This document shows positions 29,708 through 41,034 of a stretch of 44,986 nt of DNA, piece after piece. How positions within the stretch are numbered: position 1 is the first letter of the stretch; the number at the start of each line of letters is the position of its first letter. The position numbers were made by a program, and so were the translations under genes. The stretch comes from an uncultured Clostridia bacterium. Its GTDB lineage: Bacteria; Bacillota; Clostridia; Christensenellales; CAG-917. The stretch lies in the NCBI GenBank assembly GCA_947589395.1, contig CANQAA010000003.1, positions 1 through 44,986 of the forward strand, given 5' to 3'. The notes beneath the pieces were generated by a model that ran no database searches, was not told the origin of the DNA, and worked only from the letters and a program-made list of their open reading frames with translations.

Positions 29708-32700
29708 TCACCTGTATTTCTTTTTGTCGAGGCGCCCGAGTTTGGACTTTCTCGCGATGAAGGCGACGAGCACTCCGAGCACAAACACGATGATCAAGCT
29801 GCCCGCGCCGATGATCAGATAGTTCAACCAGTTCGGGAGCGTGGGCTGTTCGACGTTGACGAACACGAGCGCGCCGAGATAATCCGTCTCATACACGATG
29901 CGTCCTTCCTCAAGATCGTACTCCAACTTTTCAAGGCCGCCTTCTGAGGTCTGCTTGTAGACCACAGTGCCGCTCATATCCTCTTTCACGCTCGAAGGCA
30001 ACGCCACGCTGAGTTTGAGCTTGACGCCCGTCGTGTTGACGATCTTTGCGTCGTAGTAGAGCGCGATCTGCAAGATGGAACTGACTCTGGCGTACTCATG
30101 GATCTTTGGCATATACGCCGCGATCGCGTTGTACACCGCACTGTCGTTCGCCGTGCCCTCTTGGGTGACGCTGTGCACGATGATCCTGTTGGCGATGAGC
30201 CTGGAGTCGTCCATGACCTCGACAGTCGCTCCGACCGCCACGTCGCCGTTTTTGTCCACGTTGTCATCGCCTGAGATGTCCAGCTTCTTTGCGAACAGCT
30301 CGAGCACGCCGGACTCGCCCGTCAACCTGTAGTTGCCCTGAATGTCGTCGGGCAAGGTCACTCTGAAGGTGTATCTGCCGGGCGCGTTGACGACCGTGCC
30401 GTCCTCCTGTTCGCGCATGAACTTCACGCTGAAGTCCGTCTTTTGGAGCTTGCCGTAGTTTTTGATGTTCAAATCGGGCTGATTGAAGGTGAAGTCGACG
30501 GTATATTCCTTGTCTTCGTAATATGTGCCGACAAACCTCTTGACAGCGCCTGAGTTCGCGTCCTCTTCGAGCTCCGAGCCGCCCGTGATGGAAATTTCGA
30601 CCACCGACGGCAACACGCTGTAGTCCGCGCTGACATAATACGCTCTGCCTTCGCTCTCGGTGATGAAGTTGCGCGCGAGCATATTTTCGCCGCCCTCGAT
30701 ATAGGAGAACTTGTCGCTGTTGATTGAAATCTCGACCCTGTACGTTCCCACATTCGCTTCCTTGAAGGCTTGCTCCGTGAGACGGCTCTCGCCTTGATAG
30801 AAGTTGACGTCGAACATCTCCGCCGTGATATTTGCGGCAAGAGGAATGTCGCTTCTCCAGGACACGAGGTCTGCCACGTCATACGCCTGTTCGAGCCCGT
30901 ACGAGCTGCTGACGGGAAGCGCCGAAAGCCGGATGTCCGCCTTTTCGACGATGAATGTGACGATCGCGTTGCCGTACCACACGACCTCTTTGCCCTCGTC
31001 GCCGTCGTCTATTTTGATCTTTCTTGTGAGCTTGACGGTGCCCGCGTTGCTGCCAACGTTGACGGTGTCAAACGCGACGTCCTCTTCACTCACGAGCCCG
31101 ATTTGATCGCCCTCGATATAGCCCATGATCGCGCTCGCAAGCTGATCTTGACCGTTATATGTGAATGTATACTCCGTGTTTGGCACGGACACGCCGAGCG
31201 TGCTCGGATCGGGCAAGGTCAGATTGAGCGTCGCTGTGGGGACCGTCTCATAATCCACGTTGTTGCCGAAATACGCTTCGCACTTATACTTGAGATAATA
31301 TTTTCCGTCTTCAAACTCAATGCCGCTGTCAAAGAAGGTGAACTCGTCGCCGAAGATGGTCGAGTCGCCCTCATATTCGTTTTCGCCGATGTGGAAGTAA
31401 TAGTTGATTATCTTATCCCTGTAGGCGTCAAGTCCGCCCGCGACGGAAGGCAGCCTCAACCTTGCAACGTACGCGCAATTTTCATCGAGTTCGGACGTGA
31501 GCTTGGGATATGCGCCGACGGATGTTATCTCGCCGCTCGCGCTGTTGAAGATCACCCACTCCACAACGGGGCTGTAGTCCACGCCGTCGATGATGAACAC
31601 GTTTGAGATGTTGTCCCACGAGGCGAGCGGCGTCAAGTTGCCGTTGCGGTCGTAGAACACGATGTTGTATGCGGGTCTCCAAGTTGCGCCGTAGCTCGCT
31701 TGATACTCCGTCTTTGAGACGACGTCGATCGAAACGTACAAGTGTCTCCTCTCGACGGTGAGCGAGCCCTCGTTGACGTAGGCGAACGTGAAGAATTGAC
31801 TCTCGCCGCCGTTGAGCACAAAATGTTCGTTGTCAACGACAGTGCCCGCGTTTGGCCTTGCCGTATCAAACGTTGCGGTCGCGTACGGCAGGCTCATTAT
31901 CGCGCCCTCGAGACGGATATATTCTCCGCTTTCGCTGTCCACTCTCTCGCCGCTTTCTCCGAAATTAAATCTGAATGCGTTGAGGCGCTCGTAGGAACTC
32001 TCCTTGCCGGTAAATTTATCGTCCGTCTTATAGCCCATTGCCTCGCAGAAGTCCTCATACTTCATATAGAAGTACATCTCGCCGCCGTTGCTGAACAGCG
32101 TGACTTCTTTGTCGCCGAGCTTATACGCTATCGTATAGTTGCTCTCGGCGATCCTGTTGTTGTCATAAAGCAACGTGCCGTACTCTATGCTGCCGTCCTG
32201 CAAGATCGCGCTGAGGTGCAGTTTTGAGATCGATCCTTGATAGGAAGCGCTCAGCCTCGAGCCCGCTTCGATGACCTTGTAGTTTGCGGACTCGTCCTCG
32301 CCTGTCTCCTGATTGCCGAAGATCTCATCGATGTTGAACGTGACAGCCGAAGCGTCCGTACCCGCGCTGTTGAAGCTTGCGACGATCGACTTGATCTTGA
32401 CCTTGCCAAAGTCGCACTCGACCAATCCCTTGATCGCGTCGTCACTGAAGAAGTAGTCCTTATATCTTTCGCCAAAGAACAGATCCGTGCCGTCGTAGAC
32501 CTTGTGGAAGGGCGCGGGATTGATGATGTGAAGTTTGTTTGCGTCAAGATAAACTTCCTTTTGCTCTATCTTGCCGCTCTCAAACGCGAGATACGTCACC
32601 GTGCTTGAAAGCGTCCCTTCGCCTCCGTCGCCAAGATACACAGTGCCGCCGCCGTAGCTGTACGCGCTGATTATCTTGTTCGCGTTGTCTTTATTATATT

Positions 32701-35700
32701 CACTATAGTAGTTGCCGACGATGGGAAGCGGATAATAGTAGACTATGCTCTGCCCGCTCGCCAAGCCCATTTCGGGAGCAGTGCCGGAAACAGTTCCTTG
32801 CGGATTGACATAGCTGCCATTCTGAACAGCCTCCTCTTCCTCTTTGGTCGGGAATCTATAGTACGCTCTGAGGAGCACCTCGCCGCTTGCAGAGACGATC
32901 TCGAACATGTCGGGAGCGACTTCCCTCTTTTCGCTTATCACGACGAGCTCATAGTCCATATCGCCCGTGCGGTTGTTGCGAAGCGTCGGGTCGATGACCG
33001 CGCCGCGTTTTGCGATTATGTTGCCTTCCGCGTCAAATTGCACGTTCTTGTCCGTGAAGTACGCGCCGCCTCTTGCCCACAGCGAATATTTCGCCTGATC
33101 TCCCGCGATGAAGTGAGCGGAGTTGAACTCATAGCTCACCGCCGACGGGTCGATGTTGGGCGTGCTGTCGTAGACCTTGTCCTGCACGACGACTGTTGCG
33201 CTGACGGGGCGTTGCTTGATCGTGCCCGTCTTTTCGCGGCTGTAGGTCAACGGCTCGTAGTTTTTGAGCATGATCTCGCCTGCCGCCGCGTCCTCGCCCG
33301 TGTAGTTGAGTTTGGGCATTTCGGTGAAGCGGATGGGGATGTTCGTGCCTGCGTTTGCGTACACGAAGTTTGCCGCCGCCATGATGGACAGATACGGTCT
33401 ATCCTTGTCCGCGACGAAGAACCTGTTCTCCTCGTCGAGGTCGTTTTCGGGGATGATGACCGTTATATCCACGCTCGTCGTGCCGTCGTAGACCTTGTCC
33501 GGGATGATGATGGACTCCTCGAGCACCTGGAAGGCGCGCCTTGTCAAGGTCATGACGCCCTCGAGCTCGAAGTCCGCGATCGGCTCTTCTCCAAACGTTT
33601 CGTTTTCTATCTCTTGATACTCGCCGTCCGCAAATCTCACGCCGTCGAGGGTGTAGTTTTTGAGATAACCGTTTTCATCTTTTATGCTCATGCCCTTGAA
33701 GATGACGTTGTGCTCCGCAACCGCCTCGCCGTCAAACATGACGTTGGGGTTTATCTCGCCCTTGTCGGAGAGGAAGATTCCGCCGTCGTCTGCAAAGGAA
33801 ACGACGAGTTTTTTAAGCTCCGCCCTCAACTCGGTGAAATCGTTTTCCGAGTCGTCTATCAGTCCGTGCTCGTGGCCCGCGAGCGTGAGGGTGAAAGACT
33901 TGCGGTCTGCAACTTTGACGTCGTACAAGACGTTGCCCTGCTCGTCCTTTTGGATCGCGCCGTCAACGCGCTTGGGAGTGAAGTAATAGATCGGCTCGCC
34001 GTTTTCGTCAAGAAGCGTGACGTACGTTAGACCGTCGTACATCCTGTTCTCAAAGCGTCCCAATATGCGGAGTTTTGCCTTTGAGATGACGACGTCGAAG
34101 AAGAGGCTGTCATCGCCCTCGTTCTTTATGTCGCTTCCGTCTTTTTGGACATACGCCGAGAACACTCTGCAGATGGAGTCCATGTCGAACTCAAAGTCGC
34201 TCGCGTTTGCGCCGACGGCCTCGACCTTGTCGATGACGACCATCCATGTGCCCGCGTCTTGGGTGTGCTCGCCCTTCTCGTCGACGGGGTGACCCGTGAC
34301 CCTGATCCTTCTTGCCGCGTTCGCGAAGTCGGGAAGTTTGGCGTTGAAGGTCGGCACGACGTTGATGCCGTCTTTGGCGTTGTACTCGCGATCTTCCGCG
34401 TCCATCTTGTCAAAGTAGCTCGCGTCGACCATGAGCGGCGTTATCTGCGCGGACATATTTGTGAAGATGACGTTGATGTACTCGCCCTTGTCGTCCGTTG
34501 TGCCCGTCCTGTAGGCTATGCCGCTGTCAGGGATGAGTCTTGAGCCAAAGTGCGTCGCGTTTTCGACGTAGAAGCGGAGGGTGAAGCCGATGTGGTAGTT
34601 GCCGAGTGCGTGCACGTCGGAGTATGCCGGGACGCCCACGTTATGCGCGACTTCCGCGCTTCCCACGAGATACACTTCGCCTATCCCGCCTTCCTTGTTG
34701 AACTCGTTGTAAAGCACGGCGTTGCTGCCGCTCTCCTCCTCGCGCAGGTAGGTGAACGTGATGTTGCCAATATACAGCAATCCGTTGTTGTCGTAAACCT
34801 TTGTTATTGTGAAGTCGCTCTGTTTCAACACGATGTTGACGCCGGTGATGACGATCGCCTCCGTGTTGTCCCCGTTTTTCATATAGAAGATGATCGCGAT
34901 GATGTCGTCGTTTTCGGCAAACTTGAGCGAAGGTTGCTTTTCGCCCGCCTCGCCGTTTTTGAGCGTTGCGTTGAACGAGACCTCGCCCGCCGCGTTGGGG
35001 TTGACGATCTCAAAGAGCTCGTAGTTCATCACTCTTGCGCCATTGAGGCGGATATTCGAGATGATGATGCCGACGTTTGTGTCCTCGTGAGCGACGCCCG
35101 CTTGGTCGTACACCGCGTCAAAGACGAGTGTGATCGCGTCGTTGTTGAGGATGTCGCCGTCATCAAAGATATACGTCACGGGGTTGGGGATGACGGCGTC
35201 GCCGTTGTACATCTTGCCCGCGCCCCTGAAGTTGTTGAGGGTGATGGTGAGCTGCTTTTGTTTGATCTGCAAGCGCGTGGTCTTGCCCTCGTCCGCCGTG
35301 ACGGAGAGGTTGGAGTCGTTCGAGCGGATGCCGTTGTTGTACAGCGCGTAATAATAGTCGTCCGAGACTACCTCGCCGCCCTCGAGCTTGAACGCGACGC
35401 CCATATCGTCAGACGCGTTGTCGAATTGGCTGCTGCCCGACCTATAGCCGTCGCCCGCCACGTTGTAAAGCGCGCGGACGTAGCTGCCCGTGATCTTGCT
35501 CTTCAGAGTCGCGTAGCCCATATCCGCGAGAGTGCTACCCTCGTTGAACTCCTCGCCGTTGACCTCGTAGATCTCAAAGTTAATGCCGTAGGCGCTTTCC
35601 TGCTCGCCGTAGGTCTTGAAGTTTTGCGAAAGTGTAGCTCTCACTTTGACCGCCGCCGGGTTGTAGGTCACGGGGACTGCCACGACGTTGACCGTGACGG

Positions 35701-38700
35701 CTTGAGTTTTCGCGTCGTTTTGGACATCGACGCCGCCCAAATACATGTGCGCGTTGACAAATCTCGCCTCGTATGCGCCGACGGTGGGATATTGCTCGCT
35801 GTAAGGCGCGTTACGGCTGTACAATTGCACTTCCCAAGTTATTCTGTCGTACTTGGGCATCTTTGACTCGTCGCCGTCCGCCCTTTCGAGGGTGAACGCG
35901 CCCGCGACGAACTTGAGCCAATCGTTGTCCCACGCCATGCCGTAGTTTTTGACGAGCGCGCCTTCGTTAAATCTGACGAGGATAGCGTCGCCCGCCGAGA
36001 AGAGGAACAAATAATATTGTTCTTGTTCTATAATATACTTTACATTCGGTGTAATATAGGTGTGACCGTCATCGTCGACGCTGTCGCCCGCCGCAAATGT
36101 GATGAGGGATCTGAGCACCGCGCTGTAGTCGTCGTAGCCGACGGGATTTTCCCATCTTATGGCTTCTCCGAGCATGATTTTGCCCTTGACCTGCTCTAAG
36201 ATCGTATTTTGCATGGCCACGCTCAAGCTCAATTCCTTATCCGAAAGCGACGGGTCCGGAATGTACTTGCTCACATCATCGACGCTCGGCTCTGCCATAT
36301 AGCCCATGACCGTTGAGCCGCCGACGACCAAGACGACCTCTCTTTGCGTGATGGTGAACTTGCCCGTCGAGCTCACGAATGTTATCGGCAAAATGGCGTT
36401 CGCGCCCGCGAAGTTTGCGGTCTCGGCATAGTCATACGACTTGACGTCCTTTGTCGCGAAGTCCTTTCTCTTGATAATGCTGTTTTCGCTGCCCTCCACC
36501 TCGAAGACGAAGTAGCCTGTATCTTCGTCAAAGTCATATCTCGTCGAAAGTTCGTGGTTGCCGGGATGCGGCGCGTAGTTTGAAAGCGAGAGGTCGAGGA
36601 TAAACAAAATGCACTCGTCGATGTTCCCCGCGTCCTTAAGGCAGCTCCAAGCGGGGCTATTTTCAAATTGCGATCTCTTCACGCCGTATTTGTAGACCTC
36701 GACGGGGTCGCCGTACACGCCTTGCGCGTTGAGGGCGTCCACTTTGAGCTCGTTTGGCGTGATGTTGAAGTTGTAGACTTTGTCAAGCGTGACGGTGTAG
36801 TTGTTGCAATTGAACGAGAGCAAAATCTGATAGCTTGTTTTGCCAACGCCGAGCTTGAGGATCTCGAGCGCGTTCTTTGCCTCTATCTGCTCCCAATCTA
36901 TGCCCGTACCCGTGAGGTCGAGGCTCAAATCGAATTTGAAACCTTCCGCCTCCGCGATCTCGGCTGTGAAGTTGTCGTCCGTGTATCTGATCAAGCCGTT
37001 CAACATATCGGGGTCGAATTTCCCGTAGACGGCCTTCGCGTTCTCTTCGTTTATGGACGCGGTCACGGCAAGAGGCGCAATGACAAAATCCCATTCGCTT
37101 ATGCCGTCAAAAGTGAACGCGCCATCGCTAAATGCGTACGACCAATCCATGACCAAGCCGCTTTCGCCCTCTTCCTCTTCCCTGAGCTTCAACTTCGCGC
37201 CCTTGAAGACGTAGCTCGTGTTTGCGGTTACTTTTTTGCCTTCCTCGTCAACTTCGCCGTTTGGGATATATGCGAGCACATAGTATGTGCCGCTGTCTTT
37301 CATATTGTCTTTGTCTATTTTCGTTAGCTTCTCGCCGTCAACTTTGAAGTACAAGAACTCGAACGCCTTCCTCAAATTTTCCGTGTTATCGGCAATGCCG
37401 GAGATCGGGTTCACTATAAATCTTGGCTCTTGCGAATTTCTGTTGTAGAACACGTTTCGTGAGCTCGCGTCCATGAGATACCAATCGATAGGGGCGGTGG
37501 TTTCGTCCACTCGATAGGTTTCGTCCACGATCAACCTGCACGCGAGGGTGAATGTGACGGCGTTGCCCAACTTGCCATAGCCGTTGTTGTCGAGGACATA
37601 GGAGAAGGAGCTTGTTCTGCTCGTATCGTCAAAGCCATCGTTGGCTCCCGAGATGAGCGAATCATACCCCTCCGCAATTTGCCACTTGCACGCCGCCGAA
37701 TAGTTGAACAAGATGACGTCGCTGTTGAGCATGAGTTTGAATGGGGCGTACATGCTGCCAAACGTCATCGTGACATTGACGGTCCCTCCCCTCTTGACAG
37801 ACGTTTTATTCGCCGTTATGCTCGCAATCCCCGCATTGTCGGCAATGTCGTTTTTCTCGATCGCCGTGCTCACATCATAATCATTCGCGTCCGCGAGGAT
37901 GACGTAGGAGCTGCACCCCGAGTACAATCCCGCCTGGTCCTTTGCAAACAGCACGACGAGCTTTATGCCCACGCTATTTATTGAGTTGAGCGCGACGGAA
38001 GCGGTCGTGTCGTTGCCTAAGTTGAGTTGTTGCTGATTATCGTTTATTGCATGTCCGAACAATTGCCATGCGTTTTTTTGCATGTCGTCAAACGAGTCTG
38101 CCGTCTGAAAGAAGGTTTTGTTATCTTTGTTGGCTGTTATGAACGTTTTGAATTCATCGAGGGTGGCGAACGTCTTCACTCTCCAGCCGACGTAGAAGTT
38201 GTTCTTGTACGCCTTGTCCTCCGCTTCGCTTGCCAAAAACGCGTCCGCGTATGCCTTGACGACGGTTGAGAACGTCACGGAGTCCGTATACCACAATTTG
38301 TCAATGGAAAAGTCCTCGCCGAACACGCTGTTTTCTTTTGTTTGCAACTTCTCCGTCTCGCCAAACGTGGGAGTGTCGGGGGCGTGCCTGTCTATGAGGA
38401 CGTAAACGCCCGTGTCCATATATTTCGAAACAGTGTGTTTGTCATTGCTTGGGTTTACAAGACTTTCAATAGGCGTCCAGCCTGTGGGAGCTTGCCAAAC
38501 GCCGGGCAAGCTGTTGCCGTTGCCGACCGTCAAGCCGCCGCTCTCCAAGCCTTTCTTGGCGACGTAAGTCGTGTTGAAGTCGACAAAATCAAATTTGTCG
38601 CTGTCCTTCACGCCCAATTTCAACTCGTACATTCTGTCTTCCGACCCGCTTTGAGTGAACTTTAGCGTTATGATTATATCATGATTTGCGGAGTCCGTGC

Positions 38701-41017
38701 ACTTGAGCTCATACGTCCCGTCCGTAGCAGGCTCAACGGAAGTTGTGCCGCTAAACACTTTTATGTCCGCGCTCCAAGTGCCGCTTTTTTCCGAGACGGT
38801 GTAGCTGCTTGTGAGGATAATGGTGAAGGAAGAGTCTCCCACCTTGAAGTACACGGTGTTGCCCATATAGTTGAGTTCCACCTTGAAGGTCATGGAGAGC
38901 TCTCCCGTCGCCCACACGCGACTTTGAACGTTCGCGTCGGACGCGTTTTGCGGCAGCGGGCCGTTTGTTGAAGACAAGATTTGCACATTCCTCCCGCTCG
39001 CGTCGTCATCATATGACATATTGTAGTCAATGCTCAAATTTTTGTAGTCCACCTTGACAAAGTAGCTCTTGACGCGCGACATGGTCGTATCCGTCGTGTT
39101 GTTGCCCGCGAGGTCGTATGTGTAGAAGTCAAAGCGATAAAATCCGTCGCCCGTGACCGGATTGCTGTCTAAATTGCCGGATTTGTCATACACAGTTCCG
39201 CTTGACGACTTTGCGCCCGCTTTGCCGTCCGTAAAGCTGTACACAAAACTCATGCTGTCAAACGAGAGCACGTCCAGCTTGCCCGTTTTGACGTATGTAT
39301 CGTAAAAATCTTTTGCCGAGATGTCCGCAAGCGCTTTTAGCGCCGCCAAATCGTTTGTCCTGCGCACCGCGTAGTACCAAACCTGTTGCGAAACGCCGCC
39401 GTTGCTGTTGTTTGCAATTGAGAGCTCGTCAAAGACAGTCGTTTGCAGCCAATTTGCGGACTCAATGTTCTTGTCCTGTTTTGCAGTGCTGTTGTTGTTC
39501 AACGTAACTTCGGTTGTCGGATCGTTGGGGTCAATGCCGTCCACATTCAATGTGAATGATATCGAAGTTTTGTCCGGACCGAATTGCGTAATAGAGATAG
39601 CAACTCCACCATTTTTGGTTTCGCTGTTGTACGGCGCATTATCCGCAAAATATAACGTTGCCTGCACTGTCGCGTAATCGGTGATTTCAATCTTTATCCT
39701 GCCAACTTCTTTGTTGTTGGCTCTTAGTGGCAGCACTTTATTTTTTCCTGTGGATAAACTGCTTGCCACATAAATCGTGGCGTCGCTTCCGTCGCCGATT
39801 TTTATCACCCTCAAGCAGTTTTGTTTGTTTGACCCGCTATTCAATGTCAAAGCGGCTTGTTTATACCAATTATAATCTTCTCCATTGAGGTTCACGGTTT
39901 GTTTATCTTTGTTACCAACATAAGAAATCATGTTGATGACTGTCGAATCGGATATTGAAGGTAAATTGTCTTTTTTTTCATTAATAGCGGCGATGATTTC
40001 ATCGTTTGGCGCATAAAAAGAATAATTGTCTTTGTTGCTTTCGGTTACGTCCTCTGTCCTTGTGTTTGGAGTATAAACGCCCGTTGCCTTTGGATCGTTA
40101 GTGTTGCTTGTATTGTTCAAGGTCACGGTATACTTTATTGTCAATTCGGACAGATAGATCCACACGTCATCACCGGACGCTATAAACGACGGTTTACTGT
40201 GTGATACCTTTCCTCCCGCCAAAATGTATCCGGCGCCATTATAGTCATTAATTGTATAGGTATAGCTCACATTATCCGATTCTCCGGCACTGTTATTGTT
40301 TTTAATATCTTTTAAATTTTTCGTGCTAAGATTTTCAAATTCCTTTCCTTCATGGCTTGCCGACGATGAGGTTGAAAAACATGCATACACATGCTTTGAA
40401 GCCCCACTCCATCTTATATTGCCAAATGTAACTTCGATTTTAATCGTAAAAAGATTGTTTTTATCTTCTTTTGCAAGTTGATTGAGTTGCGTCGGCACTT
40501 GATACAATATTCCTATTGCAAAGTGCAATTCACTCGTGAATGGTTCTTTATTTCCGATTTCCCACATGTTATATTGTGTATTTTTATCGGTAGAAGATCG
40601 CACATAGGTATTGTTACAATTGCTTTTGTAAGCGCCTTGATTGTCCAAAGTAACTTTATGATTGTTGAATGTTTCCGTAAACGTCCAGGATGTCGATGTG
40701 GATTGTTCAAGACCGACGCCGCTATCATCTTTCAATGTGTTCAGATCAAAATCCCCATTGTCGCCTTGAATTGGGCTCATGGTCAAAAAACTGCCGGCAG
40801 TGCCCGATTGCCAGCCCGGAAGACTACCATTTGGAACCTCATCGCCGGGCGTATGTGTTGCCTCCGCGACATTGCCGACCGAAGCGTCGGGAGCGTCAAA
40901 AACCCCCTCGCCAAACGCAAGCGACAGCGTGAACACCGCAACAAAGCATACCGCGATAAGCGCAAGCCTCAATGCATTGAAAAGTCTGTTCCTCTTTTCA
41001 CCAACGATCCTCATCAT
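29708..41017 (-). CDS. Giant (3769 aa) secreted surface protein with many MBG/YDG-type repeats and a C-terminal TM anchor
   Basis: N-terminal signal (LFNALRLALIAVCFVAVFTLSLAFGEG); repeated VYDG/VYG/MYNG modules (DKVYDGTTSVDI, DKVYDSTPNIDPS, NRMYDGLTYVTL, HKVYDGTDLFF, AVYGKFDPD); C-term LPNWLNYLIIGAGSLIIVFVLGVLVAFIARKSKLGRLDKKKYR. Confidence 0.9.
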   Translation of the reverse strand: MMRIVGEKRNRLFNALRLALIAVCFVAVFTLSLAFGEGVFDAPDASVGNVAEATHTPGDEVPNGSLPGWQSGTAGSFLTMSPIQGDNGDFDLNTLKDDSGVGLEQSTSTSWTFTETFNNHKVTLDNQGAYKSNCNNTYVRSSTDKNTQYNMWEIGNKEPFTSELHFAIGILYQVPTQLNQLAKEDKNNLFTIKIEVTFGNIRWSGASKHVYACFSTSSSASHEGKEFENLSTKNLKDIKNNNSAGESDNVSYTYTINDYNGAGYILAGGKVSHSKPSFIASGDDVWIYLSELTIKYTVTLNNTSNTNDPKATGVYTPNTRTEDVTESNKDNYSFYAPNDEIIAAINEKKDNLPSISDSTVINMISYVGNKDKQTVNLNGEDYNWYKQAALTLNSGSNKQNCLRVIKIGDGSDATIYVASSLSTGKNKVLPLRANNKEVGRIKIEITDYATVQATLYFADNAPYNSETKNGGVAISITQFGPDKTSISFTLNVDGIDPNDPTTEVTLNNNSTAKQDKNIESANWLQTTVFDELSIANNSNGGVSQQVWYYAVRRTNDLAALKALADISAKDFYDTYVKTGKLDVLSFDSMSFVYSFTDGKAGAKSSSGTVYDKSGNLDSNPVTGDGFYRFDFYTYDLAGNNTTDTTMSRVKSYFVKVDYKNLSIDYNMSYDDDASGRNVQILSSTNGPLPQNASDANVQSRVWATGELSMTFKVELNYMGNTVYFKVGDSSFTIILTSSYTVSEKSGTWSADIKVFSGTTSVEPATDGTYELKCTDSANHDIIITLKFTQSGSEDRMYELKLGVKDSDKFDFVDFNTTYVAKKGLESGGLTVGNGNSLPGVWQAPTGWTPIESLVNPSNDKHTVSKYMDTGVYVLIDRHAPDTPTFGETEKLQTKENSVFGEDFSIDKLWYTDSVTFSTVVKAYADAFLASEAEDKAYKNNFYVGWRVKTFATLDEFKTFITANKDNKTFFQTADSFDDMQKNAWQLFGHAINDNQQQLNLGNDTTASVALNSINSVGIKLVVLFAKDQAGLYSGCSSYVILADANDYDVSTAIEKNDIADNAGIASITANKTSVKRGGTVNVTMTFGSMYAPFKLMLNSDVILFNYSAACKWQIAEGYDSLISGANDGFDDTSRTSSFSYVLDNNGYGKLGNAVTFTLACRLIVDETYRVDETTAPIDWYLMDASSRNVFYNRNSQEPRFIVNPISGIADNTENLRKAFEFLYFKVDGEKLTKIDKDNMKDSGTYYVLAYIPNGEVDEEGKKVTANTSYVFKGAKLKLREEEEGESGLVMDWSYAFSDGAFTFDGISEWDFVIAPLAVTASINEENAKAVYGKFDPDMLNGLIRYTDDNFTAEIAEAEGFKFDLSLDLTGTGIDWEQIEAKNALEILKLGVGKTSYQILLSFNCNNYTVTLDKVYNFNITPNELKVDALNAQGVYGDPVEVYKYGVKRSQFENSPAWSCLKDAGNIDECILFILDLSLSNYAPHPGNHELSTRYDFDEDTGYFVFEVEGSENSIIKRKDFATKDVKSYDYAETANFAGANAILPITFVSSTGKFTITQREVVLVVGGSTVMGYMAEPSVDDVSKYIPDPSLSDKELSLSVAMQNTILEQVKGKIMLGEAIRWENPVGYDDYSAVLRSLITFAAGDSVDDDGHTYITPNVKYIIEQEQYYLFLFSAGDAILVRFNEGALVKNYGMAWDNDWLKFVAGAFTLERADGDESKMPKYDRITWEVQLYSRNAPYSEQYPTVGAYEARFVNAHMYLGGVDVQNDAKTQAVTVNVVAVPVTYNPAAVKVRATLSQNFKTYGEQESAYGINFEIYEVNGEEFNEGSTLADMGYATLKSKITGSYVRALYNVAGDGYRSGSSQFDNASDDMGVAFKLEGGEVVSDDYYYALYNNGIRSNDSNLSVTADEGKTTRLQIKQKQLTITLNNFRGAGKMYNGDAVIPNPVTYIFDDGDILNNDAITLVFDAVYDQAGVAHEDTNVGIIISNIRLNGARVMNYELFEIVNPNAAGEVSFNATLKNGEAGEKQPSLKFAENDDIIAIIFYMKNGDNTEAIVITGVNIVLKQSDFTITKVYDNNGLLYIGNITFTYLREEESGSNAVLYNEFNKEGGIGEVYLVGSAEVAHNVGVPAYSDVHALGNYHIGFTLRFYVENATHFGSRLIPDSGIAYRTGTTDDKGEYINVIFTNMSAQITPLMVDASYFDKMDAEDREYNAKDGINVVPTFNAKLPDFANAARRIRVTGHPVDEKGEHTQDAGTWMVVIDKVEAVGANASDFEFDMDSICRVFSAYVQKDGSDIKNEGDDSLFFDVVISKAKLRILGRFENRMYDGLTYVTLLDENGEPIYYFTPKRVDGAIQKDEQGNVLYDVKVADRKSFTLTLAGHEHGLIDDSENDFTELRAELKKLVVSFADDGGIFLSDKGEINPNVMFDGEAVAEHNVIFKGMSIKDENGYLKNYTLDGVRFADGEYQEIENETFGEEPIADFELEGVMTLTRRAFQVLEESIIIPDKVYDGTTSVDITVIIPENDLDEENRFFVADKDRPYLSIMAAANFVYANAGTNIPIRFTEMPKLNYTGEDAAAGEIMLKNYEPLTYSREKTGTIKQRPVSATVVVQDKVYDSTPNIDPSAVSYEFNSAHFIAGDQAKYSLWARGGAYFTDKNVQFDAEGNIIAKRGAVIDPTLRNNRTGDMDYELVVISEKREVAPDMFEIVSASGEVLLRAYYRFPTKEEEEAVQNGSYVNPQGTVSGTAPEMGLASGQSIVYYYPLPIVGNYYSEYNKDNANKIISAYSYGGGTVYLGDGGEGTLSSTVTYLAFESGKIEQKEVYLDANKLHIINPAPFHKVYDGTDLFFGERYKDYFFSDDAIKGLVECDFGKVKIKSIVASFNSAGTDASAVTFNIDEIFGNQETGEDESANYKVIEAGSRLSASYQGSISKLHLSAILQDGSIEYGTLLYDNNRIAESNYTIAYKLGDKEVTLFSNGGEMYFYMKYEDFCEAMGYKTDDKFTGKESSYERLNAFRFNFGESGERVDSESGEYIRLEGAIMSLPYATATFDTARPNAGTVVDNEHFVLNGGESQFFTFAYVNEGSLTVERRHLYVSIDVVSKTEYQASYGATWRPAYNIVFYDRNGNLTPLASWDNISNVFIIDGVDYSPVVEWVIFNSASGEITSVGAYPKLTSELDENCAYVARLRLPSVAGGLDAYRDKIINYYFHIGENEYEGDSTIFGDEFTFFDSGIEFEDGKYYLKYKCEAYFGNNVDYETVPTATLNLTLPDPSTLGVSVPNTEYTFTYNGQDQLASAIMGYIEGDQIGLVSEEDVAFDTVNVGSNAGTVKLTRKIKIDDGDEGKEVVWYGNAIVTFIVEKADIRLSALPVSSSYGLEQAYDVADLVSWRSDIPLAANITAEMFDVNFYQGESRLTEQAFKEANVGTYRVEISINSDKFSYIEGGENMLARNFITESEGRAYYVSADYSVLPSVVEISITGGSELEEDANSGAVKRFVGTYYEDKEYTVDFTFNQPDLNIKNYGKLQKTDFSVKFMREQEDGTVVNAPGRYTFRVTLPDDIQGNYRLTGESGVLELFAKKLDISGDDNVDKNGDVAVGATVEVMDDSRLIANRIIVHSVTQEGTANDSAVYNAIAAYMPKIHEYARVSSILQIALYYDAKIVNTTGVKLKLSVALPSSVKEDMSGTVVYKQTSEGGLEKLEYDLEEGRIVYETDYLGALVFVNVEQPTLPNWLNYLIIGAGSLIIVFVLGVLVAFIARKSKLGRLDKKKYR

Positions 41018-41034
41018 ATTTCACCCCATTTGTA

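Noticed and set aside
34550-35866. 438-aa (and 32798-34030, 410-aa) plus-strand ORFs
   Set aside because: Antisense shadows of the giant surface-protein gene, Val/Arg/Asp-rich composition typical of complementary frames.
29708-41017. Sortase (LPXTG) anchor on the giant protein
   Set aside because: C-terminus has LPNWL followed by a TM and basic tail, but no LPXTG-type motif.
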